A DNA stretch of 64,000 nt from Thioalkalivibrio thiocyanodenitrificans ARhD 1 (GTDB taxonomy: Bacteria > Pseudomonadota > Gammaproteobacteria > Ectothiorhodospirales > Ectothiorhodospiraceae): the NCBI RefSeq assembly GCF_000378965.1, contig NZ_KB900536.1, positions 3,163,407 through 3,227,406 of the forward strand, in the 5' to 3' direction. The notes under the pieces are model-generated. The model did not search any database, was not told the DNA's origin, and saw only the letters and a program-made list of their open reading frames with translations. Position 1 is the stretch's first letter; each line of letters starts with the position of its first letter. A program made the position numbers and the translations under genes. Positions 36,641 to 46,142 of the stretch are shown here, in pieces.

Positions 36641-36994
36641 ATGAGCAACATCATTGAGCAGCTGGAAGCGGAGCAGATGAACCGCGAGGTGCCTGATTTC
36701 ACGCCCGGTGACACCGTGGTGGTGCAGGTGAAGGTGAAGGAAGGCAACCGCGAGCGCCTGCAGGCCTTCGAAGGCGTGGTGATCGCCAAGCGCAACCGGG
36801 GGCTCAACTCCGCGTTCACGGTGCGTAAGATCTCCCATGGCGAAGGTGTGGAGCGTGTGTTCCAGACCTATAGCCCGGCGGTGGCCGAGATCAAGGTCAA
36901 GCGCCGCGGCGCCGTGCGGCGCGCCAAGCTCTACTACCTGCGCGGCCTGACCGGAAAGGCGGCCCGCATCAAGGAAGACATCAAGCAATCCTGA
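36641..36994 (+). CDS. rplS: Ribosomal protein bL19
   Basis: 117 residues. [22 protein letters not shown] and the basic C-terminal [17 protein letters not shown] identify bL19 at the 30S-50S interface. Last gene of the rpsP operon and followed directly by an exceptional terminator hairpin. Confidence 0.98.
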   Translation: MSNIIEQLEAEQMNREVPDFTPGDTVVVQVKVKEGNRERLQAFEGVVIAKRNRGLNSAFTVRKISHGEGVERVFQTYSPAVAEIKVKRRGAVRRAKLYYLRGLTGKAARIKEDIKQS

Positions 36995-36995
36995 G

Positions 36996-37066
36996 CCATT
37001 GTCCGGAATGCAAGAAGGGGCGCCGCGGATACACCGCGGCGCCCCTTCTTGCATTCCGGACAATGG
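36996..37066. terminator. Perfect 33-bp hairpin after rplS
   Basis: The 33 bases 36996-37028 are exactly complementary in reverse to 37034-37066, with a 5-base loop ATACA. The first arm begins 2 bases after the rplS stop codon. It is longer than typical intrinsic terminators and without a long U-run. Heptamer repeat B3 begins at its end. Confidence 0.92.
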
Positions 37067-37148
37067 ATTCAAAGTTCAAGATTCAAGATTCAAAGTGGGG
37101 TACCCTCACGCCTTGAACTTTGAATCTTGAATTTTGAATCTTGAACCT
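37066..37148. repeat. Heptamer-based inverted repeat, family B copy 3
   Basis: Left arm 37066-37095 of TTCAAAG/TTCAAGA units and right arm 37112-37148 of TTGAATC/TTGAACT units; the spacer is 16 bases. It reaches to 11 bases before the start of the next gene. Confidence 0.88.
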
Positions 37149-37158
37149 CGAATTGCTC

Positions 37159-38898
37159 ATGCCCCGCATCCTCCTGCTGATTCTCTGCCTGACCCTGGCG
37201 CCCCTGGCGGGTGCCGATCCCGTGGCGCAAGAGGCCATGTCTCTGGCCCGGCTGGGCGCGGCCGATCTTGCCCTCGCCACGCTGGATCGCCAGCCACCCG
37301 ACCGCCTCGCCCATCCGGAGCGCTGGATGGCGCGGGAACGCGCGCGGCTGGAGATCCTCGGCATGGAGGCCCGTTGGGAGGCTGTGGCGGATCGTGCCGC
37401 CCGTCTGCCGGCGGGCCTGTCCCATGATTTTCTCATCTGGGCCCGCACCCGTCAGGCCCACGCCCTGCTTGCGCTGGAGCGCCCGGGGGAAGCGCGTGAA
37501 CTGCTCAGGGATCTCATCTGGTTTTCCGGCGATGCCGTCTCTCCGGTGTGGCTCGACGCATGGCGGCGCATGCTGGCCGAGAGCTACCAGGCCGACGACA
37601 TGCCGGCCGACGCCCTGTCCACCCTGCGCCGCCTGCGCCAGGACCGGGGTGACGAGGCGGACATCCCCCTGCCCCTGGAGGCGCGCATCCTGATGGATCA
37701 GGCACGTGATGCCGAGGCCGCCCGACTCCTCCGGGGGGCCGCGGCGCCGGAGGCCCGCGCCCTGCGCGCCTTGGCCATGTATCGGGCCGGACTGGAGTCA
37801 CCCGATGCCCTGATCGCTGCCATGCAGACCGCGGCCGGCAGTGACGGGCTCGACGGCGAGGCGCGTGCCCGCTACCTGGCGGTGGCCGCCCTGGCATCGG
37901 AAAACGGCGAGGATCCGGCGGGTCGGGCGGCGGCGTTGGAGGCTGCCATGGCGCATCAGGGCCATTTGCCACCGGGTGACCGGTATTTCCGATTGCCGCC
38001 GGATGCCCTCTGGGAGGCTTACTTGGCCTTTGGCGAGGCGGCCGGCAATGAACGGCACCTGCTGATCGGGGATGACGAGGCCTGGTTCGCCGCCGTCGAT
38101 GAACTGGCACCGCCCCATGCCGTCACGGCACGTGGCCTGCTGAGCGTGGTGGCACTGCGTGGACAGGATCCCGCAGCCCGGGAAACCGCCCATCGCCGAC
38201 TGGGGGAGAGCCTCCTGGAGGAGACCGGAGGTGCGGACCTGGTGGATGCGCTTTATCTGGCCGGTCCGCGCTTCGATTCGCCGGAACGGGTTCCCGCGGC
38301 GGTGCGGCACCTGCTGGCGGAGCATGCCCTGGGGCGCGGTGACCTGGATACTGCGTCGGCCCTCATGGCGGATCTGGCCTCGCCGCCGGAGGGCGTCGAT
38401 CCCTTCGAGTGGGGGCTGCGCCGGTCCCGGCTGCTGATCCTCGGCGGGCAGGAGGAGGCGGGTATCGACGGGCTGTACGACCTGCTTTCCGCCGTGCGCC
38501 GCCTGGAACCCGAGGCCGCCGACCGGTTCATGCAGGTGCTGTTCGACCTGCAGACCGTGCGGCGACACGATGCGGCGATTCATCTGTTCCGGGCAGTCGC
38601 GACCCGGCTCGAGGACCCGCGGCAGCTCCGGGAGGTGCTCTACTGGGAGGCCGATTCCCACAAGGCCCTCGGAGATCATGAAGAGGCCGCGCGCCTGTAT
38701 CTCCGGTCGGCGTCCATGGGGCCGGGCGTCTCCGATCCCTGGGGCATGACCGCACGCTTCCAGGCGGCGGAGGCACTGGCCGGTGCCGGACTCGTCTCGG
38801 ATGCCCGGGCGCTCTACGCCGGGCTCCTCCGGGTCACCCGCGAACAGGAGCGCCGCGTGGTGCTGCGTCAGCGCCTGCAGGAACTGGAACTCCGGTAG
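37159..38898 (+). CDS. Exported helical-repeat (TPR-like) protein
   Basis: 579 residues. A signal peptide (MPRILLLILCLTLAPLAGA) points to the periplasm. The rest is Ala/Leu/Arg-rich helices in pairs; the C-terminal segment EADSHKALGDHEEAARLYLRSA is TPR-like, others are weaker. No catalytic motif. TPR-containing secreted proteins act as scaffolds, e.g. in envelope assembly; no specific role can be assigned. ATG 37159 lies right after the heptamer repeat, with no clear ribosome site. Confidence 0.75.
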   Translation: MPRILLLILCLTLAPLAGADPVAQEAMSLARLGAADLALATLDRQPPDRLAHPERWMARERARLEILGMEARWEAVADRAARLPAGLSHDFLIWARTRQAHALLALERPGEARELLRDLIWFSGDAVSPVWLDAWRRMLAESYQADDMPADALSTLRRLRQDRGDEADIPLPLEARILMDQARDAEAARLLRGAAAPEARALRALAMYRAGLESPDALIAAMQTAAGSDGLDGEARARYLAVAALASENGEDPAGRAAALEAAMAHQGHLPPGDRYFRLPPDALWEAYLAFGEAAGNERHLLIGDDEAWFAAVDELAPPHAVTARGLLSVVALRGQDPAARETAHRRLGESLLEETGGADLVDALYLAGPRFDSPERVPAAVRHLLAEHALGRGDLDTASALMADLASPPEGVDPFEWGLRRSRLLILGGQEEAGIDGLYDLLSAVRRLEPEAADRFMQVLFDLQTVRRHDAAIHLFRAVATRLEDPRQLREVLYWEADSHKALGDHEEAARLYLRSASMGPGVSDPWGMTARFQAAEALAGAGLVSDARALYAGLLRVTREQERRVVLRQRLQELELR

Positions 38899-39030
38899 CT
38901 GCCATCGCCCGTAACGGTGATTGCGGTGCCCGCGCAGCGTTCCGGCGCGGTTGCGCCGGCGAGATCGTGGCTGGCGGCCCTGCCGGGCATGGACTACAGT
39001 GACCGGACATCCCCGTCAGTGTGTGCCGCC

Positions 39031-39504
39031 ATGGACCATGATGCCGTGATCCCGAGTCCCGTGGGCCGTCTTGGCATTCGTTGCCGGGAGGGCCGTCTGC
39101 GGTCACTGGAATTCCTTCCCGAATCCGTCCCCCTGCGCCGGCCCGGCGGTCTGGCCGCCGAGGTGGCGCACCAGCTCGATCGTTATTTTGCGGACCCCGC
39201 CTTTCGCTTCGATCTTCCCCTGGATCCGGAAGGCACGCCCTTTCAGCGCAGGGTGTGGGCCGGCCTCACTGCCATCCCCAGCGGCGAACGGCGCAGCTAC
39301 GGCGACCTGGCACGTGAACTCGGTTCCGGTGCGCGCGCGGTGGGGGGCGCCTGTGCACATAATCCGCTGGTCATCGTGGTCCCCTGCCATCGGGTAGTGC
39401 CGGCCTCGGGCGGTACCGGAGGATACGGCGGCAGAACACGCGGTGCGCCCGTGGCCGTCAAGGCGTGGCTGCTGGCCCACGAGCAACGGGGAGACCGCCT
39501 CTGA
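39031..39504 (+). CDS. ogt: Methylated-DNA--protein-cysteine methyltransferase
   Basis: 157 residues. The active-site motif is VVPCHRVVP, with the Cys that accepts the alkyl group; TPFQRRVWAGLTAIPSGERRSYGDLA is the helix-turn-helix lead-in. It repairs O6-methylguanine in one turnover. ATG 39031 is chosen for a normal length; upstream in-frame GTG 38917 would add a non-conserved arm. Confidence 0.92.
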   Translation: MDHDAVIPSPVGRLGIRCREGRLRSLEFLPESVPLRRPGGLAAEVAHQLDRYFADPAFRFDLPLDPEGTPFQRRVWAGLTAIPSGERRSYGDLARELGSGARAVGGACAHNPLVIVVPCHRVVPASGGTGGYGGRTRGAPVAVKAWLLAHEQRGDRL

Positions 39505-40025
39505 CGCACACGACCCGGATCGCGGCGCTCACGCCCCCGGACGGCCCGGCGTGCCGCGACCCGTGTACCTGAATTGCGCCTGCGCCCGGGATGAGGGCAC
39601 CGAATTGTGCTGAATTCCGGGTGGGCAAAGCCCCGTGGGGCCTGGGCTCCGGGGTTCAGTAATATTAGAAAATCCTGTTATTTTTCTGTTTCTTGACAAT
39701 GCTAAGGCCCTTTATCAGGCTATACGACCAGTTTCGGGTGTGGGTTCAGGGAGCTTCGCGCACCCGAGGCTATTACAATAAAACCATCGCTTTGGGAGGT
39801 TGGTATGCAAGAAAGGGCTATGTCCGCGTGAGCGGTGACGCCACGCTGCGGTCCGGCCCGCCCGTTAGTAAAGTCACTTCCGTATTTGCCTTTACACAGT
39901 GGTCAATCTGACCCGAGTGCCCGTCCCGGGCTTGCCTGAAGGGGGTCCGGCCCGACCAGAGGGACGGCGCCTCGGGCGGTGCTCACCGCTACATAAAGTA
40001 GTCATTATCTATGATGGAGGTTTCA
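39505..40025. other. Long intergenic leader before the soxA operon
   Basis: No assigned gene. The stretch 39655-39850 is AT-richer than the surroundings. A small GC hairpin AAGCCCCGTGGGGC lies near 39628-39641, and TTGACA at 39693 could be a -35 but no good -10 follows at 17 bases. GGGAGG at 39794 precedes an 8-codon frame (39805-39831) overlapping a CCGC-GTGA-GCGG tetraloop hairpin (39822-39833). A 70-codon frame from 39699 to 39911 covers the same stretch but has weak codon bias. The soxA ribosome site GGAGG lies at the end. Confidence 0.5.
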
Positions 40026-40874
40026 ATGATTAGAAAAACCTTGCTGGCACTGCCAGTGGCCCTTGCCGTCGGGGTCACGGCCCACGCGGATCATATGGCC
40101 GAGAATCCGGCCGATATCCTCAGGTCGGTGATCAGTGAAGTCCCTGACTCACCCTATCTGACCCAGAGCCAACAGAACCTCATGATGATGGAGGACAACC
40201 CGAACCTGTGGACCGTGGAGGACGGCAAGGAGCTGTTCTATGCGGCACGCGGCCCGAACAACGTCTCCCTGGAGAGCTGCGACTTCGGCAAGGGTCCCGG
40301 CGTGCTGGAGGGTGCCTATGCCGAGATGCCCCGTTACTTTGAGGATACCGGCAGGGTCATGGACCTGGAGACCCGTCTGGTGCACTGCATGCAGACCATC
40401 CAGGGTTTCGCCTCCGACGATCCGGCGGTCAGCCGGCTTCACGGCTCCAACTCCGACCACATGAAGCTGCAGAGCTATATCGCCTCCCACTCCAACGGCA
40501 TGGCGTGGAACCCGCCGCTGGATCATCCCGTGGAAAAGGCCATGCGTGATGCGGGCGAGGTCCTGTTCTATCGTCGCGCCGGTTCGCTGGACATGAGCTG
40601 CCAGACCTGCCACTCCCAGACCGGCAAGCGGATCCGTGCCTCGGTGCTACCCAACGCGAATGTCCCGCAGGAGTGGACCAAGGCGATCTCGTGGCCGGCC
40701 TTCCGGGTGGGTCACCAGAACTCGCGTTCCACCCAGCATCGCGTGCGCGGCTGCTACTGGCAGATGCGTCAGGGCCGGATCGAAGCGGGTGGTGACGCCT
40801 CGATCGCGCTGATCTCCTACTGGACCGACCTGGCACGTGGTCAGCCCGCCATCCTGCCCGACCTGAAGCGCTGA
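40026..40874 (+). CDS. soxA: Sulfur-oxidation cytochrome SoxA (copy 1)
   Basis: 282 residues with a signal peptide (LLALPVALAVGVTAHA). SoxA is the periplasmic c-type cytochrome that, with SoxX, joins a sulfur substrate to the SoxY carrier. Only one heme motif is present, CQTCH (about 192-196), as in monoheme SoxA. The catalytic Cys ligand is in RVRGCYWQMR (about 243); a pair of cysteines (ESCDFGKG, LVHCMQT) probably bond at the position of the lost heme. GGAGG precedes ATG 40026. First of four genes. Confidence 0.92.
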   Translation: MIRKTLLALPVALAVGVTAHADHMAENPADILRSVISEVPDSPYLTQSQQNLMMMEDNPNLWTVEDGKELFYAARGPNNVSLESCDFGKGPGVLEGAYAEMPRYFEDTGRVMDLETRLVHCMQTIQGFASDDPAVSRLHGSNSDHMKLQSYIASHSNGMAWNPPLDHPVEKAMRDAGEVLFYRRAGSLDMSCQTCHSQTGKRIRASVLPNANVPQEWTKAISWPAFRVGHQNSRSTQHRVRGCYWQMRQGRIEAGGDASIALISYWTDLARGQPAILPDLKR

Positions 40875-40904
40875 TCCCGGACGCACAGCTTAGGAGACTC
40901 GATT

Positions 40905-41600
40905 ATGATGTTGAAGAAAAAGACCCGTTTTGCGGCCGGGCTCGCCGCACTCGCATCCATCCTTCTGATCGCGGGCGGTTGTGCCGCCACCGATGCCGGG
41001 GACCCCGGGAAGGCGGACTATACGAAGATGAGCGCCGAGGAACTGGCCGAGCACCTGATCTTCGCGCAGGGTGGTTTCCGTCTCAATCAGGAGACACAGG
41101 AAGGCGGTACAGTCCGTGATCGCCAGACCCAGGACGCCATGCAGAAGGTGTGTTCCGAGACCCGGAACGAGCCCTCACCCGAGCAGGCCGGTCAGATCAT
41201 CGCCGATGCCCGCGCCTCCATCCAGTACCCCGACGGCGGCATCCGCCTGGGTGACTGGCAAAAGGGCGGGGAGCTGTCCTGGTCCGGGTTCGGTTTCCGG
41301 GTGGGACACAACACCGACGACCACAGCCAGCGTGAGGTCGGCGGGAACTGCTACAACTGCCATACCATGGATCCGGCCCGTCCCGGCGGCAATCTGGGTC
41401 CGAGCCTGACCGGCTACGGCAAGCAGCGGGGCAACAACGAGGCCACCCGTCGCTTTGTCTACGAGATGATCTACAACGCCCACGCCTATTTCCCGTGTAC
41501 CGAAATGCCGCGGATGGGCGCCAACGGTCTGCTGAGCCAGGAGGCGATCGCGGACATCATGGCTTATGTGCTTCACCCGGATTCGCCGGTGAACCAGTAA
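40905..41600 (+). CDS. soxX: Sulfur-oxidation cytochrome SoxX (copy 1, lipoprotein-like)
   Basis: 231 residues. The heme motif is CYNCH (149-153) in GGNCYNCHTMD, with the axial Met in EMPRMG and a typical ending LHPDSPVNQ. It begins with a lipobox (LLIAGGC, Cys26), so it may be anchored to a membrane, unlike typical soluble SoxX. It forms the SoxAX complex with the gene 30 bases upstream. The order A-X is reversed from the common X-A. Confidence 0.92.
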   Translation: MMLKKKTRFAAGLAALASILLIAGGCAATDAGDPGKADYTKMSAEELAEHLIFAQGGFRLNQETQEGGTVRDRQTQDAMQKVCSETRNEPSPEQAGQIIADARASIQYPDGGIRLGDWQKGGELSWSGFGFRVGHNTDDHSQREVGGNCYNCHTMDPARPGGNLGPSLTGYGKQRGNNEATRRFVYEMIYNAHAYFPCTEMPRMGANGLLSQEAIADIMAYVLHPDSPVNQ

Positions 41601-41641
41601 GCGCTCCGGTGCCTCCGGCACCGTAGTCAGCAGTACGTCAT

Positions 41642-41675
41642 TGAAGGCCACCGGCGGCAACGCCGGTGGCCTTCA
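41642..41675. terminator. Hairpin between soxX1 and soxA2
   Basis: A 15-bp stem, core GAAGGCCACCGGCG / CGCCGGTGGCCTTC, with a GCAA tetraloop. No T-run follows. It could end or stabilise the first soxAX message, separating the two copies. Confidence 0.65.
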
Positions 41676-41789
41676 TCGGTTCCTTCATGACGCCAGATCG
41701 TCGCATGCGCGCGGTACTCGGCCTGCTGCCCGACGCGATTCGGGGTGGGCGTCCCGGTGGTCATGGCATCGTGATCCAACGTAGACTTG

Positions 41790-42620
41790 ATGTTGATGCC
41801 AAGCCCCCTGTTGCCGATCCTTGCCGTTTTGCTCCTGCTTGTTCCGCTGCCCGGCAGCGGACTTGCCCAGACTCCGGTGGTATCCGATGTGGCGGACAGC
41901 ATTGCGGAGTACCGCCGCATGCTGCGCGAGGGTAATCCGGGCGAGCTGTGGGTGGCCCGCGGCAAGCATCTCTACCATACCCCCCGGGGGCCCAACGGCG
42001 TCTCCCTTGACGCGTGCGATCTGGGTCTCGGGCCCGGTGAACTGGAGGGCGCGTTTGCGGCGTTGCCCCGTTACTTCGAGGACGCCGGGCGGGTGCAGGA
42101 TCTGGAATCCCGGCTCGTGTTCTGCATGACGCACCTGCAGGGATTCGATCGGGAGCCGTTGCTCCGGGAGGCGTTTTCCTCCGGTGAGCGCGAGTCGGAC
42201 CTGGAGGCCCTGGCAGCGTATGTGGCCTCCCGGTCCAACGGCTATCCCCTGGCGGTGGAACTGTCCCATCCGCGTGAACTGGAGATGTATCGCATCGGAG
42301 AAGGCCTGTTCCATCGGCGCAGCGGTCCCCTGGACCTGTCCTGCGCCACCTGTCACAGCCGCGAGCAACGGCGCATCCGGATGCACGGTCTGATGAACAT
42401 CCACAATCCCGCGCAGGTCAGGGACGTCATGGGCAGCTGGCCCACCTACCGTGTGTCCCAGGGCACGGTACGCACGCTCCAGCACCGCATGTGGGATTGC
42501 CACTGGCAGATGCGGTTGCCGGATGTGGGCTACGGGTCGGACGCCACGGTGGCGCTGATTCTGTTTCTCAAGGAACGGGCCCGGGGAGGGGAGGTGGATG
42601 TACCCGGTGTGCGTCGCTGA
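41790..42620 (+). CDS. soxA: SoxA-like cytochrome (copy 2)
   Basis: 276 residues, alignable with copy 1 over the whole length: a signal peptide (LLPILAVLLLLVPLPGSGLA), then GPNGVSLDACDLGLGPGELEG, LVFCMTHLQGF, LSCATCHSRE and MWDCHWQM. All SoxA landmarks are kept, including the heme site and catalytic Cys, but much sequence has diverged, which suggests an old duplication rather than a recent copy. Start choice between 41790 and 41796 is uncertain. The last 23 bases overlap the second soxX. Confidence 0.88.
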   Translation: MLMPSPLLPILAVLLLLVPLPGSGLAQTPVVSDVADSIAEYRRMLREGNPGELWVARGKHLYHTPRGPNGVSLDACDLGLGPGELEGAFAALPRYFEDAGRVQDLESRLVFCMTHLQGFDREPLLREAFSSGERESDLEALAAYVASRSNGYPLAVELSHPRELEMYRIGEGLFHRRSGPLDLSCATCHSREQRRIRMHGLMNIHNPAQVRDVMGSWPTYRVSQGTVRTLQHRMWDCHWQMRLPDVGYGSDATVALILFLKERARGGEVDVPGVRR

Positions 42621-43314
42621 GCGTTACGTGGGTTCCCTGCCTCCGTTGCTCCTGGGCGTGCTGCTGCTTGTCCTGAGCGGCACCGGCGGGCCTGCCCGGG
42701 CGCAGGGTCTCAGCGCCCTGGAGCGGCAGATGGAGGCCGTGGTTCGCGACAGCTGGGGGGATGCCTCCGGGGCCGAGGCCCGTCGTCTGGTTCAGGATGA
42801 CACGCAGCTGGAATGCAGCCGCGTGCGAAACGAGCCCGGTGATGCCCTGCGGGAGCGCATTCAGAAGCGCGAACTGGCGCGTATCAGTTATCCGGAAGGC
42901 GCACTTGTCCTCGGCGATCCGGTGGCGGGCGAGCGTTATGCCAAGGACGGCTACGGCGGGCGCGTGGGCCGCCTGCGGCCTGATGACCCGGCGCGCCCGC
43001 GGGGAGGCAACTGTCAGGCCTGCCATGTACTGGAGCCTCGGGATGGCATCGGCGGCACGCTGGGCCCTTCACTGGCCGGTTTCGGCATCGGACTGGGCAC
43101 CCGGCCGGTGGCGGTTCGCTACGTCTATGATCGCATCTACAATTCGCATGCCGTGAACCCCTGTTCGGAGATGCCCCGTTTCGGATATCACGGCTTCCTC
43201 ACCCGGCAGCAGATCCTGGATATCGCCGCCTACCTGCTGATGCCCGATTCGCCCGTCAATCGTATCGAGGCGCAGGGACCTGAGCCGGCCGGCACCGTGC
43301 GGCCCTTGCCTTGA
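42598..43314 (+). CDS. soxX: SoxX-like cytochrome (copy 2)
   Basis: 238 residues. GGNCQACHVLE is the heme motif, CSEMPRFGYHG the axial Met region, and LLMPDSPVN the family ending. The N-terminus has a hydrophobic segment (LPPLLLGVLLLVLSGTGG) without a clear lipobox, so this copy is predicted soluble or anchored by its signal. It overlaps soxA2 by 23 bases, giving coupled translation. The two copies may differ in location or partner. Confidence 0.87.
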   Translation: MYPVCVAERYVGSLPPLLLGVLLLVLSGTGGPARAQGLSALERQMEAVVRDSWGDASGAEARRLVQDDTQLECSRVRNEPGDALRERIQKRELARISYPEGALVLGDPVAGERYAKDGYGGRVGRLRPDDPARPRGGNCQACHVLEPRDGIGGTLGPSLAGFGIGLGTRPVAVRYVYDRIYNSHAVNPCSEMPRFGYHGFLTRQQILDIAAYLLMPDSPVNRIEAQGPEPAGTVRPLP

Positions 43315-43328
43315 GGCCGGGTCCGCCC

Positions 43329-44168
43329 GTGAACGATCGGCGCCCGGACGTGCCCGTCTACCGCCATCACCGGCACGCGGGCAACTTCGCCGACATCCAC
43401 AAGCACGTGGTGCTGGCATGGCTGGTGCGGGCGCTGACCCGTGCGGACGGGGCCTTGTGCGTACTGGACACCCACGCGGGCGATGGCCTCTATCGGCTGG
43501 ACGACGAGCGTCGGGCGAATCTCGCTTCCCTGCGGAGCGACGCGGGCCTGCCCGCCACGCTGGCGCCGTATCTGCATGTGCTGGATAGCCTGAACGGGCC
43601 GTCGTCGCTGGACGTGTACCCGGGTTCGCCGTGGCTCGTGCGGGCCCTCATGGGTCCGGACGACGCGCTGTTTCTGGCCGAGTCGCATCCCCGGGCCGCT
43701 GCGGCCCTGTCCGCACGGTTCCGGGACGAGCCGCGGGTCCGGGTGCTTGAGCGGGATGGCTGGGAGGTGTTGGGGCAATGGCAGCCCGCCGGATACTCCC
43801 GAGGGCTGGCGCTGCTGGATCCGCCCTATGCCGATGCCAGGGATTACGGTATTGCCCCGGACGCCCTGATCGACGCAGCCCGACGCCGGCCAGATGCCTG
43901 TTATTGCCTCTGGTATCCGCTGGTGGACGGATGCCACGAGCCGATGCTGAAGACCCTGAGCGCCGCGTTTGCCGGCAGCGCGTTGCGGGCGGAACTGTGG
44001 GTCGAACCCCTGGGACGTCCCGGGGTGATGGCCGGCTCCGGCCTGTTCGTGGTTCGCCCCCCTGCAGGCCTGCACGAGGTCCTGGAGCGTCTGCAGCCCT
44101 GGCTGCAGGCACAGCTCGCCCGCGCGCCCGGGGGCGGAGTGCGCCTGGTCCGGGCCGCGCACACTTGA
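43329..44168 (+). CDS. rlmJ: 23S rRNA (adenine-2030-N6)-methyltransferase RlmJ
   Basis: 279 residues. YRHHRHAGNFADIHKHVVL is the RlmJ N-terminal signature; SAM motif VLDTHAGDGLY; the N6-adenine methyltransferase catalytic motif is DPPY in ALLDPPYADARDY. GTG at 43329 is chosen; TTG 43311 would overlap soxX2 and is less likely. Directly after the sox genes but functionally unrelated. Confidence 0.9.
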   Translation: MNDRRPDVPVYRHHRHAGNFADIHKHVVLAWLVRALTRADGALCVLDTHAGDGLYRLDDERRANLASLRSDAGLPATLAPYLHVLDSLNGPSSLDVYPGSPWLVRALMGPDDALFLAESHPRAAAALSARFRDEPRVRVLERDGWEVLGQWQPAGYSRGLALLDPPYADARDYGIAPDALIDAARRRPDACYCLWYPLVDGCHEPMLKTLSAAFAGSALRAELWVEPLGRPGVMAGSGLFVVRPPAGLHEVLERLQPWLQAQLARAPGGGVRLVRAAHT

Positions 44169-44255
44169 AATCCCGGGCCTCGTCCCCATCACTAACAGCA
44201 ACTTTTTCTGCAAGTTGCGCAATTTCACGATGCCGGCGTCCGGGAGGAGGTACCC

Positions 44256-46142
44256 ATGTCCGTAGCGGGACACAAGGAGACCCTGAGTTTTCAGACAGAG
44301 GTGAGTCAGCTGTTGCACCTGATGGTCCACGCGCTGTACTCCAACAAGGAGATCTTCCTGCGCGAGTTGATCTCCAACGGCGCCGACGCCTGTGACAAGC
44401 TGCGGTTCGAATCGCTTGCCGATGACGCGCTCATGGAAGGAGATGGGGATCTGTCCATTGAAGTGGACTTCGACCCCGAGGCACGCACGGTGACCGTGCG
44501 CGACAACGGCATCGGCATGAGCCGCGAGGAGGTGATCGACAACATCGGCACCATTGCCAAGTCGGGCACCAAGGAGTTTCTCTCCCGCCTGACCGGGGAC
44601 CAGGCCAGGGATGCCCGCCTGATCGGCCAGTTCGGTGTGGGCTTCTACTCCGCGTTCATCGTGGCCGAACGGGTGGAACTCACCACCCGGCGTGCCGGCA
44701 TGGGGCCGGAGCACGGGGTGCGCTGGATCTCCGATGGTACCGGCGAGTACAGCATCGAGACCGTGGAGGCACCGCGCAGGGGCACCGAGATCGTGCTGCA
44801 ACTCAAGGCGGACGAGGACGAGTTCCTGGACGGTCACCGCCTGCGCCACATCATCGCCCGCTACTCCGACCACGTCCCCTTGCCCATCCGGATGCGCGCC
44901 ATGAACGAGAAGGGCGAGCCCGGGGAGGAACGGGAGACCGTCAACCGGGCCTCGGCCCTCTGGGCGCGGCCCCGTTCGGAGATCTCGGACGACGAGTACC
45001 GGGCCTTCTACAAGCATGTGGCCCATGACTTCGAGGACCCTCTGGCCTGGACCCACAACAGGGTGGAGGGCCGGCAGGAATACAACACGTTGCTCTACAT
45101 CCCCAAGCGGGCGCCCTTCGACCTGTGGGACCGGGACCGCCGCCATGGCATCAAGCTCTATGTGCGCCGGGTGTTCATCATGGACGATGCCGAGCAGCTC
45201 ATGCCCGGCTACCTGCGGTTCGTGCGCGGCGTGGTGGATTCCAATGACCTGCCGCTCAACATCTCCCGGGAGATCCTGCAGAACAACCGGCTGATCGACG
45301 GCATGCGCGCCGGCTCCGTGAAGAAGGTGCTGGGCCTGCTGGAGGAGATGGCGAAGGATCGGCCCGAGGACTACCAGGCCTTCTGGTCCGCGTTCGGGCA
45401 GGTGATGAAGGAGGGTCCCGCAGAAGACTACGCCAATCGGGAGCAGATCGCCGGTCTCCTGCGGTTCGCTTCCACCCACACGGGGGAGGCCGCGCAGCAC
45501 GTGTCGTTTGCCGACTACGTTTCGCGCATGAAGGAGGGTCAGAAGGCCATCTACTACATCACCGCCGACAGCCACGCCGCCGCCGCCCACAGCCCGCACC
45601 TGGAGGTGTTCCGCAAGCACGGCGTGGAGGTGCTTCTGCTTTCCGACCGGGTGGACGAATGGCTGGTGACTCACCTGACCGAGTTCGACGGCAAGCCGCT
45701 CAAGTCCGTGGCCAAGGGGGCGCTGGATCTTGGCGATCTGGAGACCGAGGAGGAGAAGCAGGCCGCGAAGGCAGCCGAGGACGAATCGAACGATGTCATC
45801 GAACGCCTGAAGAGCGCGCTGGGTGAAAAGGTGGAGGACGTGCGCGTCTCCCATCGCCTGACGAACTCCCCTGCCTGCATCGTGCTGAGCGAGCATGACA
45901 TGGCGCTCTACATGCAGCAGCTGCTTCGCCAGGCCGGGCAGAATCTGCCGGGCACCAGGCCGGTGCTGGAGATCAACCCGGGCCATGCGCTGATTCAGAA
46001 GCTGCGTGATGTGCCCGAGGAGCACGTGAGCGAATGGGCGGAGATCCTGTTCAACCAGGCCCTGCTGGCCGAAGGGGCGCAGCTGGAGGATCCGGCCGGA
46101 TTCGTGCGCCGGCTGAACAGCCTGATCCTCTCGCGGCTGTAG
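44256..46142 (+). CDS. htpG: Chaperone HtpG (Hsp90)
   Basis: 628 residues. ATP-binding GHKL domain with [33 protein letters not shown] and [14 protein letters not shown], then middle and C-terminal domains, no organelle signals. GGAGG precedes ATG 44256. No heat-shock operator was obvious upstream. Of normal length. Confidence 0.98.
   Translation: MSVAGHKETLSFQTEVSQLLHLMVHALYSNKEIFLRELISNGADACDKLRFESLADDALMEGDGDLSIEVDFDPEARTVTVRDNGIGMSREEVIDNIGTIAKSGTKEFLSRLTGDQARDARLIGQFGVGFYSAFIVAERVELTTRRAGMGPEHGVRWISDGTGEYSIETVEAPRRGTEIVLQLKADEDEFLDGHRLRHIIARYSDHVPLPIRMRAMNEKGEPGEERETVNRASALWARPRSEISDDEYRAFYKHVAHDFEDPLAWTHNRVEGRQEYNTLLYIPKRAPFDLWDRDRRHGIKLYVRRVFIMDDAEQLMPGYLRFVRGVVDSNDLPLNISREILQNNRLIDGMRAGSVKKVLGLLEEMAKDRPEDYQAFWSAFGQVMKEGPAEDYANREQIAGLLRFASTHTGEAAQHVSFADYVSRMKEGQKAIYYITADSHAAAAHSPHLEVFRKHGVEVLLLSDRVDEWLVTHLTEFDGKPLKSVAKGALDLGDLETEEEKQAAKAAEDESNDVIERLKSALGEKVEDVRVSHRLTNSPACIVLSEHDMALYMQQLLRQAGQNLPGTRPVLEINPGHALIQKLRDVPEEHVSEWAEILFNQALLAEGAQLEDPAGFVRRLNSLILSRL

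Noticed and set aside
39590-39665. Possible c-di-GMP-I (GEMM) riboswitch, because of GGGCAAAGCC followed by a GC hairpin.
   Set aside because: The other core half and the GNRA tetraloop/receptor are not present in the right order, so the resemblance is partial.
39699-39911. A 70-codon frame with an ATG start as a small gene before soxA.
   Set aside because: Weak codon bias, no good ribosome site and no recognisable protein; kept only as part of the leader description.
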